Source of the DNA: Saccoglossus kowalevskii
Taxonomy: Eukaryota; Hemichordata; Enteropneusta; Harrimaniidae
NCBI RefSeq assembly: GCF_000003605.2
Contig: NW_003123912.1
Coordinates: 107,701-121,008, forward strand
Length of the DNA stretch: 13,308 bases
Direction: 5' to 3'
Shown here: one piece after another, positions 1-7,390 of the stretch
Position numbering within the stretch: the first letter of the stretch is position 1
Layout of the letters: the number at the start of each line of letters is the position of its first letter
Translations under genes and position numbers: made by a program
Notes under the pieces: generated by a model
Seen by the model: the letters and a program-made list of their open reading frames with translations, nothing else
What the model was told of the DNA's origin: nothing
Databases searched by the model: none

Positions 1-228
1 TCAACTAGGTGATGTCACTGATCAAGATGGTGATGTCACGGATCAATCTGGTGTTATCACTGATCAACTTGTGATGTCACTGATCAACTTGGTGTTGTCA
101 CTGATCAATTTGATGATGTCACTAATCAACTTGGTGATGTCTCTGATCACGGTGTTGATGTCACTGAACAACCGATGAGCACAATTAAGGCTCAAATGCA
201 CTACACGAACAATTTACATTTGCACTTG
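1..228 (+). CDS. Partial exon with heptapeptide repeats, 3' part of an unidentified gene
   Basis: The exon is cut by the left window edge. A 21-bp unit is repeated eight times (starts at 2, 23, 44, 65, 85, 106, 127, 148), each coding about QLGDVTD, so the protein segment is acidic and regularly repeated. The copy at 65-84 is 20 bp, so the frame shifts there: the frame starting at 2 runs into TGA near 174, while the frame starting at 85 stays open, leaves the repeat at QPMSTIKAQMHYTNN and reaches a strong donor TTG|GTAAGT at 228/229 (phase 0). Joined to the exon at 471 the frame remains open to a stop, which supports the exon pair. The family is not recognised. The short copy may be a real frameshift allele, a pseudogene lesion or a base-call error. 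Repeat and donor are seen directly; the gene model is inference. Confidence 0.6.
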
Positions 229-470
229 GTAAGTACATATCATGGGTCACATGTGCATGCATATTTCTATTATACATGACAGAAAAATCCGATCATAACA
301 TGTTAAAGGCCAAGAGAAAAAATTGTTATAACCAAGAAAAATAATTCCAACCTACCTACTTTATTTTCGAAAACACATTTTTTTTCATTTGGCCTATATA
401 TATTTATTTGTGTTTCAAATTTACAACTGTTGAATATAATAACAAGTTGGTATGTATTCTTTCCTGTTAG
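229..470 (+). other. Phase-0 intron between the two 3' exons
   Basis: A GTAAGT donor at 229 and a pyrimidine-rich acceptor ending TTTCCTGTTAG at 470 bound a 242-bp AT-rich intron. Both flanking exons are open in the same phase (0). Confidence 0.6.
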
Positions 471-605
471 GTTGTATGGCGTAAATTAGGTGACAACACT
501 ACAAATAGAAAAACAAGCACACTGACTGGCAGCAGTGGCACTGATAGAAGAAGTACAAGTCCCACACGCCAGCAATTACCTAGAGGAAGAGTATTCTCAC
601 AATAA
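471..605 (+). CDS. Terminal exon, basic Ser/Thr-rich C-terminus
   Basis: After the acceptor at 470 the frame reads 44 codons and stops at TAA 603-605. The peptide begins VVWRKLGDNTTNRK and ends QQLPRGRVFSQ. It is rich in Ser, Thr and Arg, has no hydrophobic segment, and looks like a disordered basic tail following the acidic repeats of the previous exon. Phase 0 matches the upstream donor at 228. No known domain is recognised. The TAA stop overlaps an AATAAA hexamer (601-606), with a GT/T-rich stretch just downstream, so the 3' UTR could be very short. Alternative poly(A) hexamers are ATTAAA at 729-734 and AATAAA at 1046-1051. Confidence 0.6.
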   Translation, partial: VVWRKLGDNTTNRKTSTLTGSSGTDRRSTSPTRQQLPRGRVFSQ

Positions 606-606
606 A
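601..606 (+). terminator. AATAAA polyadenylation hexamer overlapping the stop codon
   Basis: AATAAA contains the TAA stop at 603-605 and is followed within 10-30 bases by a T/GT-rich stretch (TTTTGTTGGTT), the usual layout of a cleavage site. Use of this signal is inferred. Confidence 0.4.
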
Positions 607-1082
607 AACAATTTTGTTGGTTATTTATCTGAACCTAATGCCGTACAACATTTCCAAAGTTACTAATACTAAAGTAGATGAAATGTCTGTATGATGGATG
701 TAGTATTTATAAAATTGATGATTCATTCATTAAAACATCATCAGTGTAAATGATACTGATGCTGAGGAATTGAAAAGCGTAGACATCCTTACATTAACTT
801 GAACACAGCGCCCTCTAGTGACAGTTTAAAGATTCTACTGGTGAATAGTGTAATATTCTCAATTTACATCAATTTTCTTTTTCATATTTCAATAATTAGA
901 CTGAAACAAAGTGTTTTCATAGAAATGAAGAGAGCAATCTGTGAAATCCACTTTAAATCATGTTATAGTAGTTAATATATGATTTTAATTATACCATGTA
1001 TTATATCATGTATCCAAGTAACGGTAATCCAACGACAAACCATGGAATAAATTAAGTGAAATAGACTTATTTGTATTTACAG
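606..1082. other. Probable 3' UTR and flank
   Basis: AT-rich sequence with no credible ORF. It holds backup poly(A) hexamers at 729-734 and 1046-1051 and one CTCF-like site (807-821, listed separately). Nothing else is seen. Confidence 0.4.
807..821 (-). promoter_or_regulatory. CTCF-like binding site
   Basis: On the minus strand the site reads TCACTAGAGGGCGCT, which matches the established bilaterian CTCF core (CCACTAGAGGGCGC type) except for its first base. It lies about 200 bp after the stop of the first gene, a plausible boundary position. Binding is inferred. Confidence 0.35.
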
Positions 1083-1196
1083 GGCTTAAGCTTCATAGTT
1101 GAAATGGCACCTATTGCTAGGACACTTCTGAAGGGTTGGATACGTAGGAGAATCGACCCCAAATATAGAAATCACACCAAAGGGAGTGGGTGCTAA
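1083..1196 (+). other. Weak candidate alternative terminal exon
   Basis: A TTTGTATTTACAG acceptor-like sequence ends at 1082 and is followed by 37 open codons in phase 0 (GLSFIVEMAPIARTLLKGW onward) ending with TAA at 1194. The phase would fit the donor at 228 as an alternative last exon. An open run this short is common by chance, and no family is recognised. Confidence 0.15.
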
Positions 1197-1206
1197 GTTA
1201 GTCAAG

Positions 1207-1402
1207 TACTGTAAAAGGGTTAATTATTCACTGGGTTTTAATTTTGCTTATTTCGCTGTCCTGCAAACCTAGTAAATATGTAAAATTTGGCTTAGAACAC
1301 ATTATCTAAATGATAAAACCGTGAATTTTAAACAAACTGAATATGCCTGAAATGGTAAATCCGCGAAATTTAAACCCAGTGAAAATTAGTCATTTTACAG
1401 TA
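1207..1402. mobile_element. MITE with TIRs and TA target duplication
   Basis: The ends are inverted copies: TACTGTAAAA at 1207 and TTTTACAGTA ending at 1402. The similarity extends about 35 bp inward through a shared CACTGGGTTT on one arm and its complement on the other. If the flanking TA is the target duplication, the element is 1209-1400 (192 bp, starting CTGTAAAA) and resembles a Tc1/mariner-type non-autonomous element. It has no coding capacity and an AT-rich centre. Confidence 0.65.
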
Positions 1403-1589
1403 TGTGTTCTTTACCCTAAGAAATTTACACTTACAAAATTTCACATTTTTCACTGGCTTGTAAAATTCACTGTGTCATGTTTTATATGGGAACCATGGTA
1501 ACTTATACAACACATGTAATATACATTGTTTGAACAAATTTTGAAAACGCGCTGCATGCTTACTGTAGTGATTCAACATAAGGAAGAGT

Positions 1590-1686
1590 CAGAAATGGGT
1601 TACAATTCTGGGTTGCTAAAACTTAAAACGGGCAGAAATGGTTATGGTTCTGGATTGCCAAAATGTAGAACAGGCAGAAACGGTTA
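1590..1686. repeat. 42-43 bp tandem repeat, about 2.3 copies
   Basis: Units start at CAGAAATGGG (1590), CAGAAATGGT (1633) and CAGAAACGGT (1675). They share TTCTGG.TTGC.AAAA in the middle and have diverged by several substitutions. No function is apparent. Confidence 0.6.
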
Positions 1687-1852
1687 GCAGCATTCACAAT
1701 TATGTTTCTCTGTAATGTAGGTCAAAATCAGACTTCTAAACTTCATTCAAAATTTGCTTGTGTGATGTATACATTCCTCTGTGGTTCACCGCTTCCTGGC
1801 ATCCATTGTAAATGGAAAGTAGGACATGGGTAACTATTAATTGCTCCACTAG

Positions 1853-1879
1853 GTGTGAATTCCTGCCCTGAATTCACAC
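1853..1879. repeat. Perfect 10-bp inverted repeat (hairpin)
   Basis: GTGTGAATTC and GAATTCACAC are perfect complements separated by 7 bases. Each arm contains an EcoRI site. A further TAG/CTA pairing outside the arms is possible with a small bulge. Confidence 0.6.
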
Positions 1880-2210
1880 GACTAAGTTGTATAATTTAAT
1901 AAAAAAATTTCAAGTTCCGTTACTGATCTGTAATACTGTAGTAATAGTCTTTCCTATCTGAATGCCGAGACTTCATAGCTATGTGTGAAGTAATAACAAC
2001 TTTGGAGTTTAAAAGAATAATCCTACTCTGTATTTAGAATTACCACAAACACTGAAATTGGATAACCAAGAAAACTAGAACAAAGTATAAGAACTTGATT
2101 TTTCAATTAGAATATTGATACGATAACTAGTTAGCTGTCTTTTGTGGCTTGGCATGCCATGACACTTGAGGCAGAAACCAGCTAACTTTTCAGGGCTTAT
2201 CTTATCTGGT

Positions 2211-2442
2211 GTTGACTGCCCTCTGTGGCGGAGTTCATCTCTTGTGTTGACTGCCCTCTGTGGCTGACTTCATCTCTTGTGTTGACTGCCCTCTGTGGCT
2301 GACTTCATCTCTTGTGTTGACTGCCCTCTGTGGCTGACTTTATCTGTTCTGTTGACTGCCCTGTGTCGCTGACTTTATCTGTTCTGTTGACTGCCCTTTG
2401 TGACTGACTTCATCTGTTCTGTTGACTTCCCTCTGTGGCTGA
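2211..2442. repeat. 35-bp minisatellite, about 6.6 copies
   Basis: Units begin GTTGACTGCCCTCTGTGGCT and start at 2211, 2246, 2281, 2316, 2351, 2386 and 2421, an exact 35-bp period. Copies 1-4 are nearly identical; copies 5-7 share their own variants (TTCTGTTGAC junction), a sign of stepwise expansion. The period is not a multiple of three and all frames close, so it is non-coding. On the minus strand each unit has CCACAGAGGGCAG, one base short of a CTCF core. Confidence 0.9.
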
Positions 2443-3386
2443 TCTTAGACTGTTTATATTCATATGAATTTATTTAAACCTAAGCACATTTCATAAACAC
2501 TACTCTATTACCTCACACTGTCACTGCCATTTTTATTTGTCTTGATATTATTTTATCTAAAATGACAATTGGCCTTAATATATAATGTCCAGCTATTTGT
2601 AGATATGTACAGAACTGTTTTTTTTTTCTTGTAAATTGAAAGCGATTCATTTTAGTTAATCTTTTTTTAAATTCAATCTACGAGTCAAAACAATTATGTA
2701 AACCTGAAGTGGTACATGTATTTTATCTATATCTTGACTAATAGTGAGCAAGATTTGAATGCATTGTACTTCCTGCTTTATTATTTTTAATATTACAATA
2801 GTTATAAGCCACAATATTTTTAATATAATTTACCAGACCAATATTATAAATTCTATTGTTGTTGTTTACATATCCTATTGCAAAGTTGTGTTGATTTCTT
2901 TGTCAGAATTATTGTTTCATATCAAGGAAATTTTTATGTTTTGTGTTCTCTAACCAGAATACTAGTACTACTTTTGAAGATTTTGCATTTGAGGCAAACA
3001 GTTTTCGTTAAAAACCAGTAAACACTTCCTCACAAAACTATGTGGCATATAAACAAATAAGAGTGGGTTTTATTTCTGTTCATGCAAGTTGTTTCACATG
3101 TTGTGATTGGTAGGTGAGATTTGTGTTACGAATCTCTGGATGGATATTTATTATAGTTGAGTTATGTACATGTATTGTAATGTACTCTACCTTCTATACA
3201 TTTTATAGAATACACTGTAGTACATTTCAACCTAATAAATAGCAATCATATACCATATTGTACAATATTGTAAACAAATTATCTTGTATTTTTAAATAAA
3301 CAAAACTGAATTTAATGTGTAAAATAATAATTATCTGTTATATTATGTTAGAGGGGGCCGTATAGTGAAGTATGAACGGTTGAGAT
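2443..3386. other. AT-rich spacer without a supported gene
   Basis: Very AT-rich sequence with T-runs. The 64-codon open frame at 2759-2953 is low-complexity Ile/Phe/Val text typical of chance. An imperfect hairpin lies at 3179-3226 (AATGTACT with AGTACATT, and TTCTATA with TATAGAA), followed by AATAAA at 3234-3239. Confidence 0.5.
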
Positions 3387-3544
3387 TAGACTGGCCCAGC
3401 TCTGGTGATTTTTTTTCAGTTAAATTATAATATTAAAAAAATAGTTGAAATTTGGTATGAACACAAAACAACCGATCACAGGGGATTTCACATATTTAAT
3501 TTAAACTTTAAATGGAAATAAATTGCCCGGACTGTGCCAGTCTA
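3387..3544. repeat. Inverted-repeat pair, possible MITE remnant
   Basis: TAGACTGGCCCAG (3387-3399) and CTGTGCCAGTCTA (3532-3544) are complementary at 12 of 13 positions and bound 158 bp of AT-rich sequence with long A and T runs. No clear target duplication is seen, so its nature as a transposon is inference. Confidence 0.4.
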
Positions 3545-3910
3545 GGTTTAGATGTTGTTTAAGTCTATCTATCCCAGTATTGATTGGACATTTGTGATGA
3601 CTGATGTAACACAGTGAGTATATGTGTTAAAATTTATTTAAAGAAAAAGAACAAACCAACATGAAACTAAGCTTGAATAATTACCTACTACACCCACGTA
3701 TCTTCAGTGTTACTCAGAACACTAACCAGGAAGGTATACATGTTACTTGTATGGTAATAAAAGTATAACAATGGAAATTAAGAAAGTGACGATTGCAGAG
3801 GAACATTTTTCTCTCAATGTCTCAGAATGTTCGTATTGATTGTCATGTCGGGAATGGCATAGCGACAAGAATTCTTTTAAAATAGTAAACATGCAATAGT
3901 GTTTAGGGTG
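3545..3910. other. Non-coding spacer
   Basis: No ORF, repeat or regulatory site that I can support. Confidence 0.5.
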
Positions 3911-4345
3911 CTTAGCCTATGCCAAGCGTTCACGAACACTTCGTTAGCCCATGCTAAAGGTCTAACCCAGCTCTTAAAAACGAGTCAGATTTAACTCGTA
4001 CCATGAATTAAGCTCCATGCTTCTGCATTCACACACGTTTTCTCAGCATGGACTAACGTTTTTGACCTCTTTGCCTGTGCTAAGGAGTTGTGTGCGAATG
4101 ACAGAATCAGGAGCATTGTAACAGGAAGTCTGCTTACGGTTTTTGCAAAGCTAATTTGGTTCAGTCACGGTTACTAGTAACTGTGGTTTAGTTTGAACAT
4201 TGGTGAATTAATATTTGTTGTTTTGGGGTTAGTTTAGCTCCATGGGTGAACTATATGGCTGCTTATAAATGAGGTTGTCGAGTAAATATTAGACTAGATA
4301 CCATCTATAGTTGTGTTCGCGCACAGCTCCTTAGCATGGACTAAC
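3911..4345. repeat. Cluster of foldback-type repeat units
   Basis: About five diverged copies of a ~30-bp unit occur in both orientations. The best are TGCTAAGGAGTTGTGTGCGA on the plus strand (4075-4100) and its inverted relatives at 4025-4058 and 4315-4345, which share GCATGGACTAAC. Shorter relatives are at 3911-3934 and 3942-3966 (TTAGCCYATGC). The units at 4026-4036 (CATTCACACAC) and 4090-4100 (GTGTGCGAATG) can pair as a stem at 10 of 11 positions. This is probably a foldback or MITE family with nested or tandem insertions. Confidence 0.55.
4166..4185. repeat. 20-bp near-perfect palindrome
   Basis: CACGGTTACTAGTAACTGTG is its own reverse complement except for one mismatched pair. It lies inside the repeat cluster and could be a protein-binding or cruciform site. 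Confidence 0.5.
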
Positions 4346-4615
4346 TTATATATCCGATCTGCAAGCAAACAAGATTAGCTTAAATCTTATCCTGTACATA
4401 GTGTAACCTGAACGTTGACTAATGAATGCGAGACTTAATTTGATAACTTGAAATCTACATTCTTGGATGTAATTCCAGGCTACGTAAATATCGGTTTATT
4501 TTGCAAATGAAAATGCACTAACACAATAAAAACTGAATGTTTACACAAAGACACTAGAAAATGCATTTTGTGTTTGGTTTACATACTATCACCCTATCAA
4601 ATGTTGGATTTCCAG

Positions 4616-4681
4616 GCGGTGTATGCTGCCCTCAACGATGACGGACTGGATATCTTTCGTCAATTCACTTTAATTTGGTAA
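4616..4681 (+). other. Weak candidate exon
   Basis: After a TTGGATTTCCAG acceptor-like sequence (AG at 4614-4615), the frame reads AVYAALNDDGLDIFRQ and continues to TAA at 4679. Alternatively it leaves at ATTTG|GTAAAA (4677/4678, phase 2). The residue mix is protein-like, but the stretch is short and no family is recognised. No partner exon is visible nearby. Confidence 0.25.
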
Positions 4682-4689
4682 AATTATCG

Positions 4690-5200
4690 TTATTAATAAA
4701 TTACTTTGAGGAGGTCGACAGAACACTCAAACAAAAAGCTCAAACTCAAAGCGCCAAACAAAAAAAGCAAATGAGATTCAAAGCTCAGACTAGTAATACA
4801 TGTTATTACAAGTCTGAATCCAAAGTGATGAGTACGCTGACCTTATATGCATACGGTTTTCATTCTAATAATGGTATCGCTATAAATTATTCGTCTTCCA
4901 GTAGTTAGCTGCTGAAAAGGCACAAAAAAACGAAAGAAGCATAACAAAGAAGATATTTTCAGTTCACACAATTTTTGCTATTTTAGATAAATAATTGCGT
5001 CAGTTTTATAAACTTTGCGTTAGATACATGGTCGAAAAAATAGATTGTTTACCAAAATCTAACGTGAATATGGCCGTTTTTGAAAAAATATTGTAACAAC
5101 GTTATCGATTCAATTGATGACGTTGTCTATTGATTCGTCAGGTTATTTTTGAGTGTTATTCCATATCACAATAAACGGTCATTTATTAATGAAATGTGAC
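4690..5200. other. Non-coding spacer
   Basis: AT-rich sequence. The open frame at 4675-4908 is Lys/Ser-rich low-complexity text with no supporting signals. No gene is supported. Confidence 0.4.
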
Positions 5201-5253
5201 CCGGCGTTCAACTCGGCTCGGAACTTTTGCTCTGATCACACGACGCGTGCCAG

Positions 5254-5394
5254 ATGTTTGCTGTGAGCCTGCCACATATCGAGGCGCACCGCAGCTGTCA
5301 GCCAAGACTGCCTGCCGCAGTTGTTAGTGAAGTACAAGACTTGGTTGTTGTTGGTTCTAAAACTCGTTACACTCGGCACAACGATAGCAAATGA
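5254..5394 (+). other. Short ORF in a CpG-richer patch, possible promoter or first exon
   Basis: The stretch 5200-5480 is richer in G, C and CpG than its surroundings. It holds a 46-codon ORF starting MFAVSLPHIEAHRSCQ and ending TGA at 5392, with an in-frame stop just upstream of the ATG. No good splice donor is seen and no family is recognised. It may be a relic of a promoter interrupted by the transposon that starts at 5529, or chance. Confidence 0.2.
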
Positions 5395-5525
5395 AGATCG
5401 CTTTTAAAACAGGGTTGCCTTTGTGCCTGTAGACACGAATAGGCAGCGTTTGAAAAAAATCGCTGCGAAACCTACTACGTCATTAACTGGATCCGGGTAA
5501 TTGCATCCACTGAAACTGAACTTGA

Positions 5526-5528
5526 TAA
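5526..5528. repeat. Left target-site duplication (TAA)
   Basis: TAA directly precedes the left GGCC terminus and recurs at 6839-6841 after the right terminus. A 3-bp TAA/TTA duplication is typical of PIF/Harbinger insertion. Confidence 0.6.
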
Positions 5529-5552
5529 GGCCATACTGATTTAATTTTATGG

Positions 5553-5890
5553 ATGACATCCTCTGATGACCCCAAAACTAATGCGAGAGGGCGAAAAAAA
5601 AAATCTTGCCAAAAAAAAAAAAAAAAAAATGCTGCTAAAACCACAGGACTACGGAGCTGTTATTACGAATTTAACCACAGTGTACCAAAAAAACAAGTCT
5701 TTATTTGTAGGAGGCACATGTTGATGTACACATCTCGTACTATATTGCTGTCACAGGTATCATCACCTTTGATTTTGAAAAGGCTAGAGGATAAGGCAGG
5801 TGTTAGCTTTGCCAAAGGCATGCACATCAACTCAATAATAAAGAAAAACTTACTGTGTTGTATTGAAAAAAAAAATAATTAAAAATGAAC
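5553..5890. other. Left internal part of the transposon, poly(A)-rich
   Basis: It contains A-runs of about 10 and 19 bases (5594-5629). The plus-strand 109-codon open frame here starts inside the TIR and codes a poly-Lys run, so it is not credible. A minus-strand frame at about 5655-5850 (SSSLFKIKGDDTCDSNIV and flanks) is open for about 65 codons and is followed by AATAAA on the minus strand near 5705. It could be the 3' end of the element's gene. Confidence 0.25.
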
Positions 5891-6157
5891 AATATGTTTG
5901 TCAACAGCAACCTGGAAATTAACTTCTTTTACATTCAAACTACAGATTTTAAAGTGACACTTCAGATAGACTAAGTGTAGACACAAATGCTCTAGAACTA
6001 CTTCAACTATGTAACAAGAGGCTCGATATTGAAAAAAAAAACACCAACAGAGAGTCAAAAAAAATTTGGATGCAGAAAATTATGTACATGTATCTTGATG
6101 AAAATTTGTCATATGATCAAAATATTACTGACTGTGTGTGTAAGCAAATTATCAGAA

Positions 6158-6557
6158 TCAGAAAATGAAAAAAAAAATTAATAAGAAACTTTTCTTTACC
6201 CCGAAAGGGGACTTCGGCCGAGGAGCTTCCGCTGCTTTTGTTGCATTTTTGTCGACTTCAATGCGGACAAAGCAACCGAACTGACTTGTCGCCTGACCAA
6301 CTTTTAGGCCACCATACACCTCCACTTCTCTCCCATTTCTCTCATCGTTGCAGAAGAAACACGGGACAGCCACTACAATAGGACAATATGTCCTTAAAGT
6401 TGTCTGGGCAAAACTCGCTTGCCGCTACCAATCTCTCGTATAGCTGTGTGAACGTCACATCTCCCTGGCCAACGTCAATTGCGTACCAGTCTACAACAAT
6501 CCCTCCGTTTTACCCCTTAACTTTTATGCTCGCGTATTTTGGTGGTGCGGTCGCCAT
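6158..6557 (-). pseudogene. Broken ORF of the transposon, function unknown
   Basis: On the minus strand a good start context (AACATGGCG, ATG at 6557-6555) opens a frame MATAPPKYASIKVKG, then an in-frame TAA (6512-6510), then NGGIVVDWYAIDVGQGDV and about 37 further residues to TGA at 6344-6342. The next frame is open from 6373 to 6158 and reads VAVPCFFCNDERNGREVEVY, then a region ending APRPKSPFG before GGGGTAAAG, a possible donor near 6192. The two frames overlap, so one frameshift plus one stop would explain the break. The part after 6192 is Leu/Phe low complexity and probably intron. Cys-rich CFFC and the VVDWYAID stretch look genuinely protein-like. I do not recognise a domain; no DDE triad or Myb/SANT pattern is seen. 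Confidence 0.5.
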
Positions 6558-6841
6558 GTTGGATCATTTATGACAAAATTGGCATGTTTTGTGACAATCT
6601 CCTTCCCATAGGTCTTTGCGCTTTACGTAACGCGCATCTAACTGTGCGGAGTTTGGTTTTGAGGTAGTCCAAAACGAGTTTTACGACAAGTCGGCGCTTT
6701 GCGACAATATGAGTCGGCAAGTTCCGGACAGAAAACCGTTGTGTGGAGACTTGTCGTCAAAGATTTTTTTTTTTTTTGAGAACAGGCGAAAACAAATGCG
6801 CGCGCGGATGTCATCCATAAAATTAAGTCGGTGTGGCCTAA

Positions 6842-7330
6842 TGAACAACTTAAGATAGTATGTGTAATCTTAATGAATACTGAGATTAAAATACTATTAT
6901 TATATGTATTTAAAATTAATATTGCAACTTTGACAAATATTTCAAAAAACACCGGACACAATAATCGTCAAGATAAAGTTCGTAACAAATACATATTGTG
7001 ATTATTGTGATAAATGATTTTAACATTTGTAATTCAATAACACTTGTCATGAACTCGTTGTGGATCACTGATTTAAGGACATGTGCGGTTAATAATAAGA
7101 ATGCGGTGGAAAATTCAATTAAACCAATGTATTTGGGTTTGGAGAACATCATATAATGTCTGGTCAGAAGAGGGTCACGATTTGTCATGCATGAGTCATG
7201 GGGAGAGTCATCATATTCCGTGCAATTTTTTGTTTGTTTGGAGGATCCTAAATTGTTATGCAAATAAAAAAAATCACCCGTTGTATTTCTATCCAGTCAC
7301 TCAATACTCGGGTATCTTTATCGAAAACGA
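6842..7330. other. Spacer with overlapping chance ORFs
   Basis: Open frames at 6638-6961 and 6916-7263 (minus) and 7083-7355 (plus) overlap one another, lack splice or domain support and are probably chance. The only meaningful item is the 36-bp exon-like segment at 6943-6978. Confidence 0.4.
6943..6978 (+). repeat. Copy of the 3' end of the eh1 exon
   Basis: This segment matches 10344-10379 at 33 of 36 positions (CAAAAAAC.CCGGACACAAT shared). The other copy ends exactly at a GT splice donor, and similarity stops at that same base here, where TTCG replaces the donor. All three differences are T in the exon and A here. Neighbouring sequence on both sides is unrelated. Confidence 0.6.
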
Positions 7331-7331
7331 G

Positions 7332-7390
7332 ATTAACAGATTACCATGGGATTAGTGGTTGACGATATTAGCAGATTACCGTGGGATTAG
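7332..7390. repeat. 35-bp tandem duplication
   Basis: ATTAACAGATTACCATGGGA at 7332 and ATTAGCAGATTACCGTGGGA at 7367 are two copies of one unit with 11 bases between them. Only about 1.7 copies are present. Confidence 0.6.

Larger units (their letters stand above)
1403..2210. other. Non-coding spacer
   Basis: AT-rich sequence with no credible ORF. It contains the 42-bp tandem repeat and the EcoRI-site hairpin listed separately. Confidence 0.5.
5529..6838 (-). mobile_element. PIF/Harbinger-like DNA transposon with 33-bp TIRs
   Basis: The left end 5529-5561 and right end 6806-6838 are inverted copies matching at 30 of 33 positions; all three differences are C/T (GGCCAYACYGAY at the tip). The inner 21 bases are identical and end in the 11-bp palindrome GGATGACATCC. 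With TAA on both sides, the element is complete at 1310 bp. Its subterminal regions both carry long A runs (on opposite strands). The only coding signal is a broken minus-strand ORF near the right end, so it is a defective or non-autonomous copy. The 3-bp TWA target duplication with GGCC-type ends fits PIF/Harbinger by established knowledge. No DDE transposase is visible, so the superfamily is inferred from the ends only. The high TIR identity suggests fairly recent insertion. Confidence 0.75.

Noticed and set aside
2759-2953. 64-codon plus-strand open frame
   Set aside because: Ile/Phe/Val low-complexity text in very AT-rich DNA, without splice or start support.
4675-4908. 77-codon plus-strand open frame
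   Set aside because: Lys/Gln/Ser-biased, begins at a non-ATG codon and has no domain; probably chance.
5553-5882. 109-codon plus-strand open frame with a poly-Lys run
   Set aside because: It starts in the transposon TIR and its Lys runs come from poly(A) tracts; the element's coding signal is on the minus strand.
6388-6573. 61-codon plus-strand open frame
   Set aside because: Antisense shadow of the minus-strand transposon ORF.
5500-6850. 8-bp target duplication (hAT or P type) for the 1.31-kb element
   Set aside because: The flanking 8-mers do not match, whereas TAA on both sides of GGCC ends does.
6638-7263. Minus-strand open frames of 107 and 115 codons
   Set aside because: The first crosses the transposon end, and both lack splice or domain signals.
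7083-7355. 90-codon plus-strand open frame
   Set aside because: Overlaps the minus frame and starts at a non-ATG codon; no recognisable features.
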